This document shows, one piece after another, positions 42,178-53,335 of a DNA stretch of 64,000 nucleotides; the first letter of the stretch is position 1; the number at the start of each line of letters is the position of its first letter. The translations under genes were made by a program, and so were the position numbers. The stretch lies in the NCBI RefSeq assembly GCF_042100115.1, contig NC_091280.1:1674001-1738000 (forward strand). The letters are read 5' to 3'. The DNA comes from Alternaria dauci (lineage: Eukaryota > Ascomycota > Dothideomycetes > Pleosporales > Pleosporaceae). Below the pieces are notes generated by a model that saw only the letters and a program-made list of their open reading frames with translations, did no database searches and was not told the origin of the DNA.

Positions 42178-43053
42178 GGAAGATTTTGACGCCCACTGAT
42201 GCTGCCCCACTTGAGGCGCTGAGACAGCGCGTCATGGAGTGCAGCCTCATCAAAGGCAGTAGATTGTAGATTTCTTTTGCCATGTTGGCCGTTGGCATGA
42301 TCCATACACCTTTTCTAGCGCATGCTGTTCTATCCCGTCCTCAAATCACCGTCTGCTGCATCCCAGTCGCCTTGACTATTTTTTTCCGGACTTCGAAGAG
42401 CCTTCTACCTACATCTCGGAAGAAACAATACCGAGTTTTTGGTGTTCATAGTGACTCGCCACAGGATCGTGCTCCCAGCGAACCGCTTCCAGAGACGTTT
42501 TGAAACATGCAGGTGCACATACGAAACGGCACAGCTAACCCAAAGCAGCCAGTTTGGAAACGCTCGCTTCCCGATTTCTCCACCAACATGTCCACCCAAT
42601 CTCGGATGGCACCTGTCGCATAAACAAGCATCGGGGACCATACCCAAGAAGAGCAAACTAGTCCTTCATGTAGATTTAATGCTGGCGTGTCGCTCCTTGG
42701 CATCTGTAAAGACGATGCCGTACCGTTCCCAGCGACTAGGATAGTGTGAACGGCTGTCAAGGAGGATTTCAGGCGGTTCGTCCTGATCTCAGGAGACTAC
42801 TAATCTTGTTCCAGGCGCGTAAGTCAAGCAAAAGATCGACATGGGATGAGTTTAAAAGCTGCCGCCGTCCATTCCACGCCCACTTCATCATTCCAACGGG
42901 CCAGTCCTTTTTTTGAACACATTCGTTCCGGTTTTTACTACCACTTTCACTCTTTACCTTACATTCGTTTTTCGTGATCAGGCATCACTAGCATATCCTT
43001 GCAAACCAAGTCATTGTACATATCACACCGACGAAACACTTTCAAACTTCAAG
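42178..43053. promoter_or_regulatory. Upstream region of the LPMO gene
   Basis: 876 bp between two plus-strand genes. A TTTAAAAG sequence at about 42850-42858 may serve as a weak TATA element with a long 5' leader (about 200 nt). Overlapping frames at 42439-42760 on both strands show no domain. Confidence 0.35.
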
Positions 43054-44157
43054 ATGTTCACCAAGGCCATTTTCACCAGCGCTCTCCTCTCCGCCGTCTC
43101 GGCTCACCAGAACATGCACCAGTTCTGGGTCAACAATGTCACTCCTGGCTACCAGGTTGGCATCCGGATGCCACCTTCCAACAGCCCCGTCACCGACCTA
43201 ACCAGTGACGACATTGTCTGCAATGTTAATGGCGCCAAGGTCCCCTCTGGTGTTGAGACGGTTGCTGCCAACGAGGGTGATACCATCAAGGTCCAGTGGG
43301 ACCAGTCTGGCCACCCAGGTCCCATCACCCACATGCTTTACGGACCCGTCGACGATGCTTCCCAGGCCAGTGGTATCGGTGCCGGATGGTTCAAGATTGA
43401 CGAGCTTGACAACGTTGATGGAAAGTGGGCGAACGAGATCATGGGTGCCAACAACATGACCCACGAGTTTGCTCTCCCCACCGGTCTTGCCAGCGGCGAG
43501 TACCTGCTCCGTTCGGAGATGTTGGCCCTTCACGGCGCCCAGACTGTTGGTGGTGCCCAGTTCTACATTGCCTGTGCGCAGCTCAAGATTACTGGTACCG
43601 GTACAGAGGGTGCTTGCGGACCTACCATTGAGCTTCCCGGTGCGTACAAGGCCGAGGACGACAACATCTACATCCCCAACGTCTACAACGGCTTCGACGT
43701 GACCACCTACAAGGCTCCCGGTGGCCCTGTCGCTTCATGCGGTGGTGCCGGTGCTGCTAAGCCATCCTCCCCAGTTGCTGCTCCTCCCGCTGCCAACTCG
43801 ACTGTCGCAGCTCCTACCTCTGCTGCCGCTGCGCCCACATCCACCCTTGCCGCTGTCTCCTCTGCCATTGCTGTTGCCGAGACCAGCGCTGCCGCTCTCC
43901 CTACCCTCGCCCCCGCACGCCCCTCGATGAACGCTACCATCCCCAGCGCTTCTCCCGTTGCCCCTACCACCTTTGCCACTCTTCTCCGCCCTTCAGCTGG
44001 CATCGCTGCCCCTACCGGTGCTGTTCCCTCGGGAACTGCCGGCGTTGCTAAGCTCTACTACCAGTGCGGTGGTGCTGGATACACCGGCCCTACCACCTGC
44101 GAGGGTACCGCCAAGTGTGTCGTCCAGAACGACTTCTACTCTCAGTGCCTCAACTAG
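43054..44157 (+). CDS. AA9 lytic polysaccharide monooxygenase with CBM1, 367 aa
   Basis: Secreted copper-dependent monooxygenase (AA9, formerly GH61) that oxidatively cleaves cellulose or related glucans. Single exon. Signal peptide [17 protein letters not shown]; the mature protein starts with His18, which with His93 (GPITHML) forms the copper histidine brace. The axial Tyr171 and its neighbours are present (LALHGAQ then [10 protein letters not shown]). Catalytic domain to about residue 235, then an Ala/Pro/Ser/Thr-rich linker of about 95 residues, then a C-terminal CBM1 cellulose-binding module ([15 protein letters not shown] to YSQCLN, four Cys). The ATG at 43054 is chosen because it gives the signal peptide and mature His; the frame open upstream has no ATG-led support. 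Probably under carbon-source control, but no site was proven. Confidence 0.96.
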   Translation: MFTKAIFTSALLSAVSAHQNMHQFWVNNVTPGYQVGIRMPPSNSPVTDLTSDDIVCNVNGAKVPSGVETVAANEGDTIKVQWDQSGHPGPITHMLYGPVDDASQASGIGAGWFKIDELDNVDGKWANEIMGANNMTHEFALPTGLASGEYLLRSEMLALHGAQTVGGAQFYIACAQLKITGTGTEGACGPTIELPGAYKAEDDNIYIPNVYNGFDVTTYKAPGGPVASCGGAGAAKPSSPVAAPPAANSTVAAPTSAAAAPTSTLAAVSSAIAVAETSAAALPTLAPARPSMNATIPSASPVAPTTFATLLRPSAGIAAPTGAVPSGTAGVAKLYYQCGGAGYTGPTTCEGTAKCVVQNDFYSQCLN

Positions 44158-45170
44158 GGGGGATCCTCGAAACAGGATGACAGGAGGATAATGGTGGAGA
44201 GATTTGGAAGACTACGATTGGAGATACCTTCTTGATGTTCATGTATATACCTTGACTTTGCAATTCTAGTGCATATTACTTTTGTTCAAACAACGGCCCT
44301 CCCCCTGCGTTGCAAGTCGCACTGCTGCTCCTGCTTTTTCCCGCCCGTTGATGCTGACGAGAAGGAAGATGACGCGACCGACACCCAGCCGCTGCCCAGA
44401 AGGAAGGAGCTGGTGTGACTGCTGAGTGGATAGGAAGGAACAAAGAAGTCGCGCATCCCTTGCTTCTTGCACAGTGAGGGTAGGCCTGACGGCTCCTGCA
44501 GACGACGTCCTCAACCAAATCTTTGTTCTTCTTGACGTCGCAGACGATCGCCTCGAAACCCGAGAGTAGTGCCGAATGCTGATGGCGCGTGCGATGATGG
44601 GCGATGTAAGCCTCGATTCGCAGAGGGGGCGGAAGACCAACAAGTGGCGGGCTTAGCGCGTGTTTCAGATTAACCTTATGTTTTGCAGGCCATGGTGGGC
44701 TGTTTGTGCAACCAAGACGGACAAGTGAACAACTGGCCTGGAATCTGTGGCTGCATACTGCACGCACGACGGATATGCACACGTCATGCGCAGTTTGGGC
44801 ATTTGCGGTGCGACGGACTCGAGAGTGTTCAATACCGGCCAATTGCTGGCCATGGGCGGGGGTCCAAAAGCAGGACGTGTCGTTGAGGGCTCCTCAGTGG
44901 CTTCCCCGATGTTCAAGGCCGCAGCCAGGGTCGTGCTCCACTTCTCTAATTCACCAACCCACGTCGCTGTCCCGCTCCTGATTCCCCATCACCGTCAACA
45001 ACCACTGCTGAGCGCCCCCGGACTGCTTCGCTGACACCCGCACCATACTACTTTTTAATCTCTATTTTGTACACCTGTCCAGATTAAACGCTACGTCGCG
45101 TGCACTGCACCTGTCTTTCAAGATACCCTCCCGCGACCCTCAATAGCCTACACCGCCAACCCTTGCAAAC
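44158..45170. other. Spacer, 1 kb
   Basis: 1.0 kb between two plus-strand genes. Overlapping frames on both strands (up to 188 codons at 44276-44842, minus) have no domain or intron logic. Expected content: LPMO 3' UTR and TBC-gene promoter. Confidence 0.4.
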
Positions 45171-48100
45171 ATGACGGACAAACCAGAAAGACCCACGAGC
45201 TCAGGCAGTTCGGGCACGGAGAGTGTAAGTAAACACCCCTGTGGCTTTTCCTTGCAAAGGTAGGCAGCCATTGCAGTGCAAGTTTGCTAACTCGCATGCG
45301 GCGGTGTAGGACAGTTTCGAAGAAGCAGCTGAGATTACCCCTCGCCCAGACTCACAGTCGGAACGATCACAGTCACGGTCGCGGTCCCTCCTACAACGAG
45401 AATCTTCTGCGTCGACGGTGCAAGTAGCCAAAGCAGCAGAGCCTGCTCCTGTAGTGCCAAAAGTGCCCAAAGAGGAGAGCGACGACGACGATGACGATGA
45501 CGACGAAGACGATGACGACGAGGAAGAAGACGACGATGACGAAGAGAGTGACGAGGAGGACAACGAACCCGCGCCAAAGGCTGTCGAGAAGCCTAGCGAA
45601 GATACATCGGCAGCGAAGTCACCATTGCTTACCGGGCATAGAGTGTCAGTCACATCGGACATGGACGACGTGTCTTTAGACAGCGGTGAGTACACCTCCT
45701 CGACTTGGAATAAGGGCTACGTGATGTGCGCGTGTAGGGTGCTCCATGCTTTCAGAGCAGGAGCCATCTGCTCCCATTCACTGGCCCCACCTACATACGC
45801 GTCTGCATGCGTGAATGCATACTGATCGTAAAACTGAAGCTGATGCTTAACAGAAGGGTCAAAGGCTGCTGGCATACCCCCACAACTACCGCCACGAGAC
45901 TCTCGAGATTCTACAAATTCCGCAAGCGGACTACAAGGCCTCTCCGGCAGAATGTCGCCCGTCAAATTTCCTCCGCCGCCCGCCCCACCTGCTGTACAAG
46001 AAAAGCCCGCGCCAGCGCCAGCACCAACAGCCACTAGGAAACTTACAGGGCCTTTCGCATGGTTGTCCAGAAATAGCTCTAGCAAGAAACCCGAGTCTCC
46101 ACCGGCGCCAACGACAACTGCGGAGCGACGGAATACTGGGGCATCTATTGCAACTATTGGCAGTAATCCTGAGCTCACCTTGAGCAGGATTGAAGATGAG
46201 GGCGATGTGGGCTCTAAAAACAGAACAAGTCAGGGCAGCCTGCGAGACCGCTTCAAGATTCTGCGAATGAGGGAAGAGGCGGGCATAACACTCAGCGATG
46301 AGACAGGTGCAGATGGCAGTCCGGCCGTGGCGTTAGCATCGCCAGGTGTCGGGCTTGGCATTGCCAGCCCTACGCCCACATCTGGAGAAGAGCCAGGAAG
46401 TCCTCCGGCGCTTGTAAAACAACCTACGATCAACCCAAAGTTGGCTCCTGGAACAGCATCTGGATTCGCCGCTGGTCCGGCGGGAGACATAGCCGAGCCT
46501 GTAGACTGGGACCTTTGGCAGTCAGTGGTCAACGAAGGCCCAGCAGCAATTGCGCGCACGAGTCCCGAAGAACTCAACCGCGCCATCGCAAATGGCATTC
46601 CTCAAGTCATCCGTGGTGTCATCTGGCAAGTGCTGGCGCAAAGTAAAAGCGAAGAGCTGGAGAGCATGTACAGGGAACTCGTAGCTCGTGGAACAGACAA
46701 GGAGTACATGAGCGTCAGCGCCAGCGCCAGAACGAGTACTCTCAGCATGGGAAACACCAACGGAAACGGAAAGGAATCAGTCGCTTCGTCTTCGTCTTCA
46801 GTGCACTCCGACTACTCGAGCCCAGCCACAACAGCTGCTAGTACCACCGCGCCACTGGGCTCGCCATCCCTCACATCAGAAAACGAAGATCCAATCAAGG
46901 CGCAGGCAAGACTTGCGGCGGAAAAGAAACAGAACGCCGCCACAATATCGAAACTGGAGAAGGTCATCAAGCGCGATCTAGGAGCGCGCACGAGCTATTC
47001 GAAGTATGTCATGGCAGCTGGGCTACAGGATGGTCTCTTCGGCATCTGCAAAGCATATGCTTTGTACGACGATGCTGTTGGTTACGCCCAAGGCATGAAC
47101 TTCATCGCCATGCCTCTGCTGTTCAACGTAAGTTTCCATCTGCCTGGTGTTCGACGTCTGTAACTAACTTTGGCAGATGCCCGAGGAAGAGGCATTTAGT
47201 CTCTTCGTGACACTGATGAACAAGTATGGCCTCCGCGATCTTTTCGTAGCTGACATGGCTGGACTCCACTTGCATCTGTACCAGTTCGAACGCCTTTTGG
47301 AAGAGTTTGAGCCCGCTCTCTACTGCCATCTCCGCCGGAGAGAGGTCAAGCCACAACTCTACGCCACTCAATGGTTCCTTACATTGTTCGCATATCGATT
47401 CCCGCTACAACTCGTCTTGCGCATTTACGATCTCATACTCAGCGAGGGTCTTGAATCTGCGATCTTGAAGTTCGGCATTGTGCTCATGCAAAAGAACGCT
47501 GAGACACTGCTGGGTATGAAGGACATGTCAACACTGACAACATTCCTCAAGGAGCGATTGTTCGACGTGTACATCGACAAAGCTCCATCGGCTAATTCTA
47601 TCCTCGAAAATGGCTTCTTTGGCTCGACTGCTGGCATTGACAAGGAGATTTATCGTGCTGATACTCTTGTGAAAGACGCCGTTTCTGTCAAGATCACGTC
47701 GGAGATGCTCAAGCAGTACACTGCAGAGTGGAAAGAGCAGCAACGTATAGAAAAGGAGCGCGAGACCGAGCTCCACGGATTGAAAGACAAAGTCACGCAT
47801 CTGGAACAAAAGGTTCGATCACTAGAGCATCGCGCTGAACAGTCGGATATGGAGCATGTTCAGGTCGCTTCTGAACTCATCAAGACCAAGGTCGAAAACG
47901 AGAATCTCGCCGACGAGAACGAGACGTTGAAGACAAAGGTCGAAGAGCTTCAGAAGATTGTTGACACCCAACCCGCAGAGGTCGAGGCAAGACTGAAGAA
48001 CGAAATGGAGACTGTCATGCAAAAGAACATTGTCGTTCATAACGAGAACCGCAATCTAGAAGACTCAATGGCCGAGATGGAGAAAGAACTGGTCGACGTC

Positions 48101-48246
48101 AAGATGCAATGGGCTACAGTAAGTTCCAATCTTTGCGTTGGTACCATGTTGAGTACGGCTAACCAACCCTCCAGATCAACGAAGAGCACGAAGCGCTCAA
48201 GCAAAAATGGAACAATATCTCCCAGCTGATGAAGCAAGCCCGATAG
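45171..48246 (+). CDS. TBC-domain Rab GTPase-activating protein (Gyp5-like), 905 aa
   Basis: GTPase-activating protein for Rab GTPases, similar in layout to yeast Gyp5/Gyl1 which act in ER-Golgi and polarised exocytosis. Exons 45171-45224, 45310-45685, 45854-47127, 47177-48118 and 48175-48246; introns 45225-45309, 45686-45853, 47128-47176 and 48119-48174; 2718 nt. N-terminal ~380 residues are disordered with a long Asp/Glu tract (coded 45474-45570) and Pro-rich parts. TBC domain about 385-655: start IPQVIRGVIWQVLA, arginine-finger segment IKRDLGARTSYSKY (about 513-526), glutamine-finger YAQGMNFIAMPLLF (about 556), then FLTLFAYRFPLQLVLRIYDL. A Ser/Thr-rich insert splits the TBC start from the Arg finger. 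C-terminal coiled coil about 745-905. Confidence 0.92.
45474..45570 (+). repeat. GAC/GAT/GAA trinucleotide-rich acidic tract in the TBC gene
   Basis: Imperfect trinucleotide repeats coding an almost pure run of Asp/Glu of about 30 residues within exon 2. Likely prone to length change among strains. Confidence 0.7.
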
Positions 48247-48943
48247 TGGGCTCATACTGCATCAAAGGCGTCGGGTTGACTTGCATATAGCACGCATGCG
48301 TCGCCTCCCCGTTGGAGATCGGATTTACTCTGTGGCGTCGATCGCCCTTTAATTCGCTTCTAATGTCTATATATACATCTGCGCTGCATAGGAATATCCT
48401 TGGCAGGGCTTTGTTGTGCGTCTTGCTTCGGCATTGTCAGTTTCGCGTCACAATCTATACCGGTGGCTTGCAAGGACGGACAAAGACACCTTCAGTTGGA
48501 TACGACCAGAGGTGGGATAGGTTGCATGGCATGGGAGCAAGGTGTTTGGAATGGTGGTGATTGGATCGCATACGTCTATCTCTATAGACTCATGAAAAGG
48601 AGTTTCTCACTGTGTTGTGTTGGCGTGTAGCATCTTATGATGACAGTCGAGTCGGTTAGACCATCAATAAAAGTTTCGATGTGATCCAGTAAGTATCTCT
48701 AGGTGGGGAGGTTCTTGCCATCAGCGAGCGAAGTGTCATCAGTTTTGTTATTTTTCTGAGAGCTGCTGTCTTTCAGTTTTGCTACGCAAGATGTCGGCAA
48801 CAGATGCACAGTACCACTATGCCCAATCAAGTAGCCGCAGTGAAGCACTAGTGCTCGCTTATCTTATCGTGAACCCTGCAGAAAAAGTTACGCAACCCCA
48901 CAGTCCTTTCAGAGACACATGTCGACATCAATCACATTTCAAG
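48247..48943. promoter_or_regulatory. Spacer upstream of RMT2
   Basis: 697 bp between two plus-strand genes. The RMT2 frame stays open upstream to an ATG at 48791, but that extension lacks family similarity and is treated as 5' leader. Confidence 0.4.
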
Positions 48944-50194
48944 ATGGCCGAACAAGCAACAGAAGAAGACATCCTCCTTGCCAAGCGCATCATTTCGGCG
49001 GCCGAGCGTCACGATGTGCCGGCGTTGAACATCCTACTCAAGGACGGATCGGCAAACGTGCAAGACCCCACAGCAACAGTGTCAACATCGCCGCTCCACG
49101 CAGCAATTGCAGCTTGTGGCAAGGCTGAGGAAGGGAAAGAAGCCAGTGATGCTGCGATTCAAACCGTAGAGACACTTCTTCAGAATGGCGCCATCTGGAA
49201 CGATCTCAACAAAGAGGACGAAACACCAGGATGCATCGCGCTCCGCTTGGGCCAAAAGAAGATCTACGAGATGATGGTAGAGGCTGGTGTACGTGCCGAA
49301 ATCCTCTTCGCCCGATTAGAAGCGCTCGGTATGGGCGACAACGGCGGAGAAGAGGAGGCCGATGAGGAAGAAGATGTCGACCAACCTGCCGCCAAGAAGC
49401 AAAAGGTTTCGGAAGAAGACGCCAAAGCCGTCGAACAGGCTGTTGAAGAAAAGGTCCTCGATGATGTCTCCCTGGACAACAAAGCCTACCTCAGAAGTCA
49501 ACTCCGCTACAAGCCCGGTATTCTCCTGGACGAATCCGACAACGCCGTTATGATGGACTGGGAAACGCAAATCATGCAACGCCATGCCGAGACTCTGATT
49601 CCTAAAGAGGGTCTCCGTACTATGAATGTCGGCCACGGAATGGGTATCGTGGATACTGCTATTCTCACGCACGACCCAGCAGAGCACCACATCGTCGAGG
49701 CGCATCCACAGGTGCACCAGCGTCTCCGTGAGCAGGGCTGGTACGACAAGCCCAATGTCAAGATTCACGAGGGCCGGTGGCAAGATGTCTTGCCTAAGCT
49801 GGTGGAGCAGGGCGTCGTGCTTGATGCAATCTACTACGACACTTTTGCTGAGGACTACAAGGCGCTCAAGGAATTCTTTGCGGAGTACGTGGTTGCGCTG
49901 CTGGCCAAGGATGGCAAGTTTGGTTGGTACAATGGACTTGGTGCTGATCGTCAGATTTGCTACGACGTTTACACAAAGGTATGTCGCTTCGCAGCTGGGT
50001 GTTTCGATGCGAACTGTTTCTAACGTCAGGACCAGGTTGCTGAGATGGACCTCTACGAGGCGGGTTTCGATACAGAGTGGGAGGAAATTAACGTACCATC
50101 TGGTTTGCATGGAAGTGATCAGTGGGAAGGAACCAGGAGGCCGTACTGGACAATTGACGTTTACAGGTTGCCTGTGAACACTTTTGTCAAGTGA
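48944..50194 (+). CDS. RMT2: Protein arginine N-methyltransferase 2 (Rmt2), 397 aa
   Basis: SAM-dependent enzyme of the Rmt2 family, which in yeast methylates the delta-nitrogen of an arginine in ribosomal protein L12. Exons 48944-49978 and 50036-50194, intron 49979-50035; 1194 nt. N-terminal ankyrin-like region (about 5-120: AERHDVPALNILLKDG, SPLHAAIAACG), acidic linker with KKQKV, then the methyltransferase domain with motif I NVGHGMGIVDTAIL, the acidic HHIVEAHPQV strand, and DAIYYDTFAEDY and FGWYNGLGADRQICYDVY. The second exon completes the family C-terminus (HGSDQWEGTRRPYWTIDVYR). Length matches the fungal family. Start 48944 chosen to match the family N-terminus rather than the upstream in-frame ATG at 48791. 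Confidence 0.95.
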
Positions 50195-50476
50195 CGGCGA
50201 CGTCGAAGACGGAGGAGAGCATTGACTATATGGCGATGTCACGCCTAACGTCAAGGAAACACAATCGAAAAGAGTGTCAGGCTTACAATGCTACAATGTC
50301 GATCTATGCATTCATGTCTGCTAGCGAAATCTAGCTACAGCAGTAGCGAATCATCGGATGTTGTAGAAATACCTCGTGGCAGACCGCCATGGATGGCGGG
50401 TCTGGACTTCAACGAGGACTTCTAAGCCGAATGAATGATACGTTTTGTAACGTCATGGCCTGTATTCGCCGATCTT

Positions 50477-52254
50477 CTACAAATCTTCGTCTTCCATCCT
50501 CACGTCCAACACCTTCCCGTCCACTTTCTGTCCATGAAACGCGGTAACAACCCTCTCTGCATCACCCTCAGTCGCAAACTGCAGTTCGACAATCAGCGGA
50601 TCACTGCTTCGCACAGTCCTTCCGACTATGCCGTGATCGCTGTGAGGGCTCATGATAGCTTCTATGTCCTGGATCGTGGTGCCAGAGACAAATCCACGAA
50701 CGACAATTGTGTGCGGTCCGTCAGTAGGGAAGCTGGTGGACTGTGAGCGGGTATCAGTATTGGCGCCTACGGTGAACGGGAATTCATAATTGTCAGGTAC
50801 CTGCTGCCCTTGGCTGGAAGGTTCCACCGCGGGTACGGGCTCCGCATGTTGGTCTGTCTCCTCGCCGTTGCGATCAGATGGTGGCGTAGCAGTATCAAAG
50901 TCGAAAACTCCGGACTGGTCATCTGTTCGGATACTTTCCTGGATGTCTTCCTCACTGATGTTTGCGTAATCGCCTTGGTTGTCTTCCCAAGAATCGGCGT
51001 CGTCCTCATCATCGGAATAGTGAGCCACAGGTGCTTCATCGTCTTCGATTTCTGTTTCATCGATCGTACCGCTCTGAGCCGGTCCATTAGCAGTGGCTAG
51101 CAGCTCCTCGACGACTTGCTCGGCTAGTATTCCAGCCGGCATAGGTCCAGGCGGACCACCCGCAAGTTCCCAATCGTCGTCCTGGTCATTCTCGGGGCCC
51201 TCATCGTCATCGTCCTCCGGAGTGTCACCGTCATCGCCAAATTCTTCCTGGGGTGGATGTGGATGAGCAAACTGGTCGAATGTGATACCTCGAGTCTCCA
51301 ACAAGTCAATGCGGAATCGATCTAAAGCATCTTCAAGGGCCCCATGAGGCAGCTGATTGACAACGGCACGCTCATCAGGTGTCAGGTGTTGCAAAACCTC
51401 CCACACAGGATCATTGTCCTCATCATCTTCTTCTTCGCCTTCATCTCCGTCCTCCTCCTCGTCTTCTTCTTCACGATGACGCATCATCTGTTGACGGCGA
51501 GTGAGACCCTCGCGATTGAGACCACTTTCTCGATGGAACCCGTCCTGGTTGTATCCTTCTTCGTCGTAAACGGCGGGACCGTAATGCGGACAGCCGTGGA
51601 GACCGGGCCAGTTCTCGCCGCAAATGTAGCAGAATGAGTTGCCACAACCACAGGTGATGTGATTGCATGCTTCCGCCAACTCTACGGTCGCGCCACAGAC
51701 ATAACACTCTTGGTAGCCTTTCTCATTGGCTGTCTGCTTGAAGTTTTTGTCATCTTCGGTTTGTTTACACTCGTGGTTCTGGGTGCCCTCTTCCAGCAAG
51801 GCCTTGCATTTGACGCAAGTCAGTTTTCCGCATTCTTCAGCCTCGCAGACGGCGTATGTCATGTTGGTCTCTGGTTCTTGGACGTGCGATTCGGGGTGTA
51901 GGAATTTTCCGCAGGTCAGGTTCGCGCAATAGACACGGAATCTGCTTGGAGTTTAGCCTGAGTCCATTATGTGGAATCATAGTCGTTTGGAGCTTACTTG
52001 GCCAGGATTGAATACTCGCCCCGCTGCTTCATCTGATACGCCCACGCAGTTTCGAACGGTACATAGTCCTCGTAATCTTCCAACATAAACATGGCGCCGC
52101 AGCACTGTGGCGGGAAAAGGCTCTCGTTGTTTGTCGCATTCTCGAAGAAGGTTCCGACATCGTCAGCGCAGACCCAGTGGCCACCGCAGGGTGCTTCGAG
52201 AAGGAGCTCGCCTTCGCTCTCCTCAGTCCCGCAGATTACACAGCTCTTCGACAT
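50477..52254 (-). CDS. RBR-type E3 ubiquitin ligase with RRM-like C-terminus, 573 aa
   Basis: RING-between-RING E3 ligase. Exons 51998-52254 and 50477-51941, intron 51942-51997; 1722 nt. RING1 from residue 5 (CVICGTEESEGELLLEAPCG, then CGAMF around 50). IBR about 90-145 (YCANLTCGKFLHP to CVKCKALLEEGTQNHEC). RING2 about 165-205: CYVCGATVELAEACNHITCG then CGNSFCYICGENW; Cys178 in ACNHIT is at the catalytic position that carries thioester-linked ubiquitin. A very acidic linker (about 240-480) follows. The last ~80 residues (TIVVRGFVSGTTIQDIEAIM to GKVLDVRMEDEDL) look like an RRM-type beta-alpha-beta fold. It is convergent with RMT2, with 282 bp between stops. Substrates unknown. Confidence 0.88.
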
Positions 52255-53335
52255 GATGGTTCCTATGAAGATGACAAGCTGTCGGTTTTGAGTGATGGGA
52301 AAGGGTTGCGAGAGGGGGGGTTGTCTCGTGTAAGTCGGTGAGTGAGTTGAACGTTCGGTAAACTAAGCTTGGTACCGATAAAGAAGCCCAGACGTGTGGG
52401 GATTATGTATGAAGAGGACAATTGACGGCAGGTGAGGCAGCTAGCGCTAGCGTGTGATATTCACTGCAAAAACCTAGTGTGAGGAGTGAATGTCCCTGTG
52501 GCAGAGTAAAGCCCTGCTCTTTAGCTTCGGACCCGGTGTCAAAGAGATCCTTGCTCGCTCGCCCGCACATGGAGACACAGTCGGTGATTGATACACGTGA
52601 AATACGGCAAAACGTTCTGGTGAGAGAGGTATCGACCTGAAAAGTTAGTTTTCTCCGTCACCTCGTGGTTTAAGAGTTGGAAGATTTAATCAGAGTACGG
52701 AAGAAACGAAAGGGAGGATTGCATCAAAGTAAATGAAAAGGAAATCGAGATGTGAACAAGATATCCAGGACTATTTGAGCTATGCGTGAAGCTATGTACT
52801 TCCTAGCGTCCATACGTGATACACCCATAGCAGGCTGACAGCAGGCAGCCGTCGGCCGGGTTCGAGATTTGACCCGAAAGGCCATGTGTGTAGCCTGGCT
52901 AGGTCCACACATATACATCAAAAGTTCGACTTTTCAGGCAGACTTTGTATACGGACTGATGTAGAGTCAGTACACAATGGCGAAGGCGATGAATGTGTCG
53001 TAGGGGAAGCTTCGCTGCCTCATCCGGAAGTTTTAGGCGGCTTCACCGTGCACGGACGCATGCCGAGCTTAGGGTTTCCAGATGGATGCATCATCAGTCC
53101 ACCTACGCCACATCGGGGTTTGCACAATGGTAAGGCTAGCCGATGGGTATTCAACAAAGCCGTGCATCAAAACTTCGGAGCTGGGTCCATCGCTCCAAAT
53201 ATCAACACGTGCTTGGGTTTGCAGAACCTGGGGACACGTGGAGAAATCTATTGCGAGCCTCTATACGTCCTTTAAAGAAGAAGTTCAGGGTAATGTATTA
53301 TATATACAAGAATATTTTAACGCTACGCTTTTCGC
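52255..53335. other. Spacer, 1.1 kb
   Basis: Between two minus-strand genes; holds the promoter of the RBR gene and the 3' UTR of the oxidase gene. No gene or tRNA was seen; a TTCGA-containing sequence near 52860 does not fold as a tRNA T-arm. Confidence 0.4.

Noticed and set aside
48791..48943. N-terminal extension of Rmt2 from an upstream in-frame ATG
   Set aside because: The extra ~50 residues do not resemble the family; the ATG at 48944 gives the expected N-terminus.
49316..50254. 312-codon minus-strand frame over RMT2
   Set aside because: Antisense shadow of a clear RMT2 exon and intron; no recognisable domain.
52850..52885. Possible tRNA T-arm (GGTTCGAGATT)
   Set aside because: The flanking bases do not form the 5-bp stem with a 7-base loop, and no matching A box or acceptor stem was found. 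No tRNA was recognised in the window.
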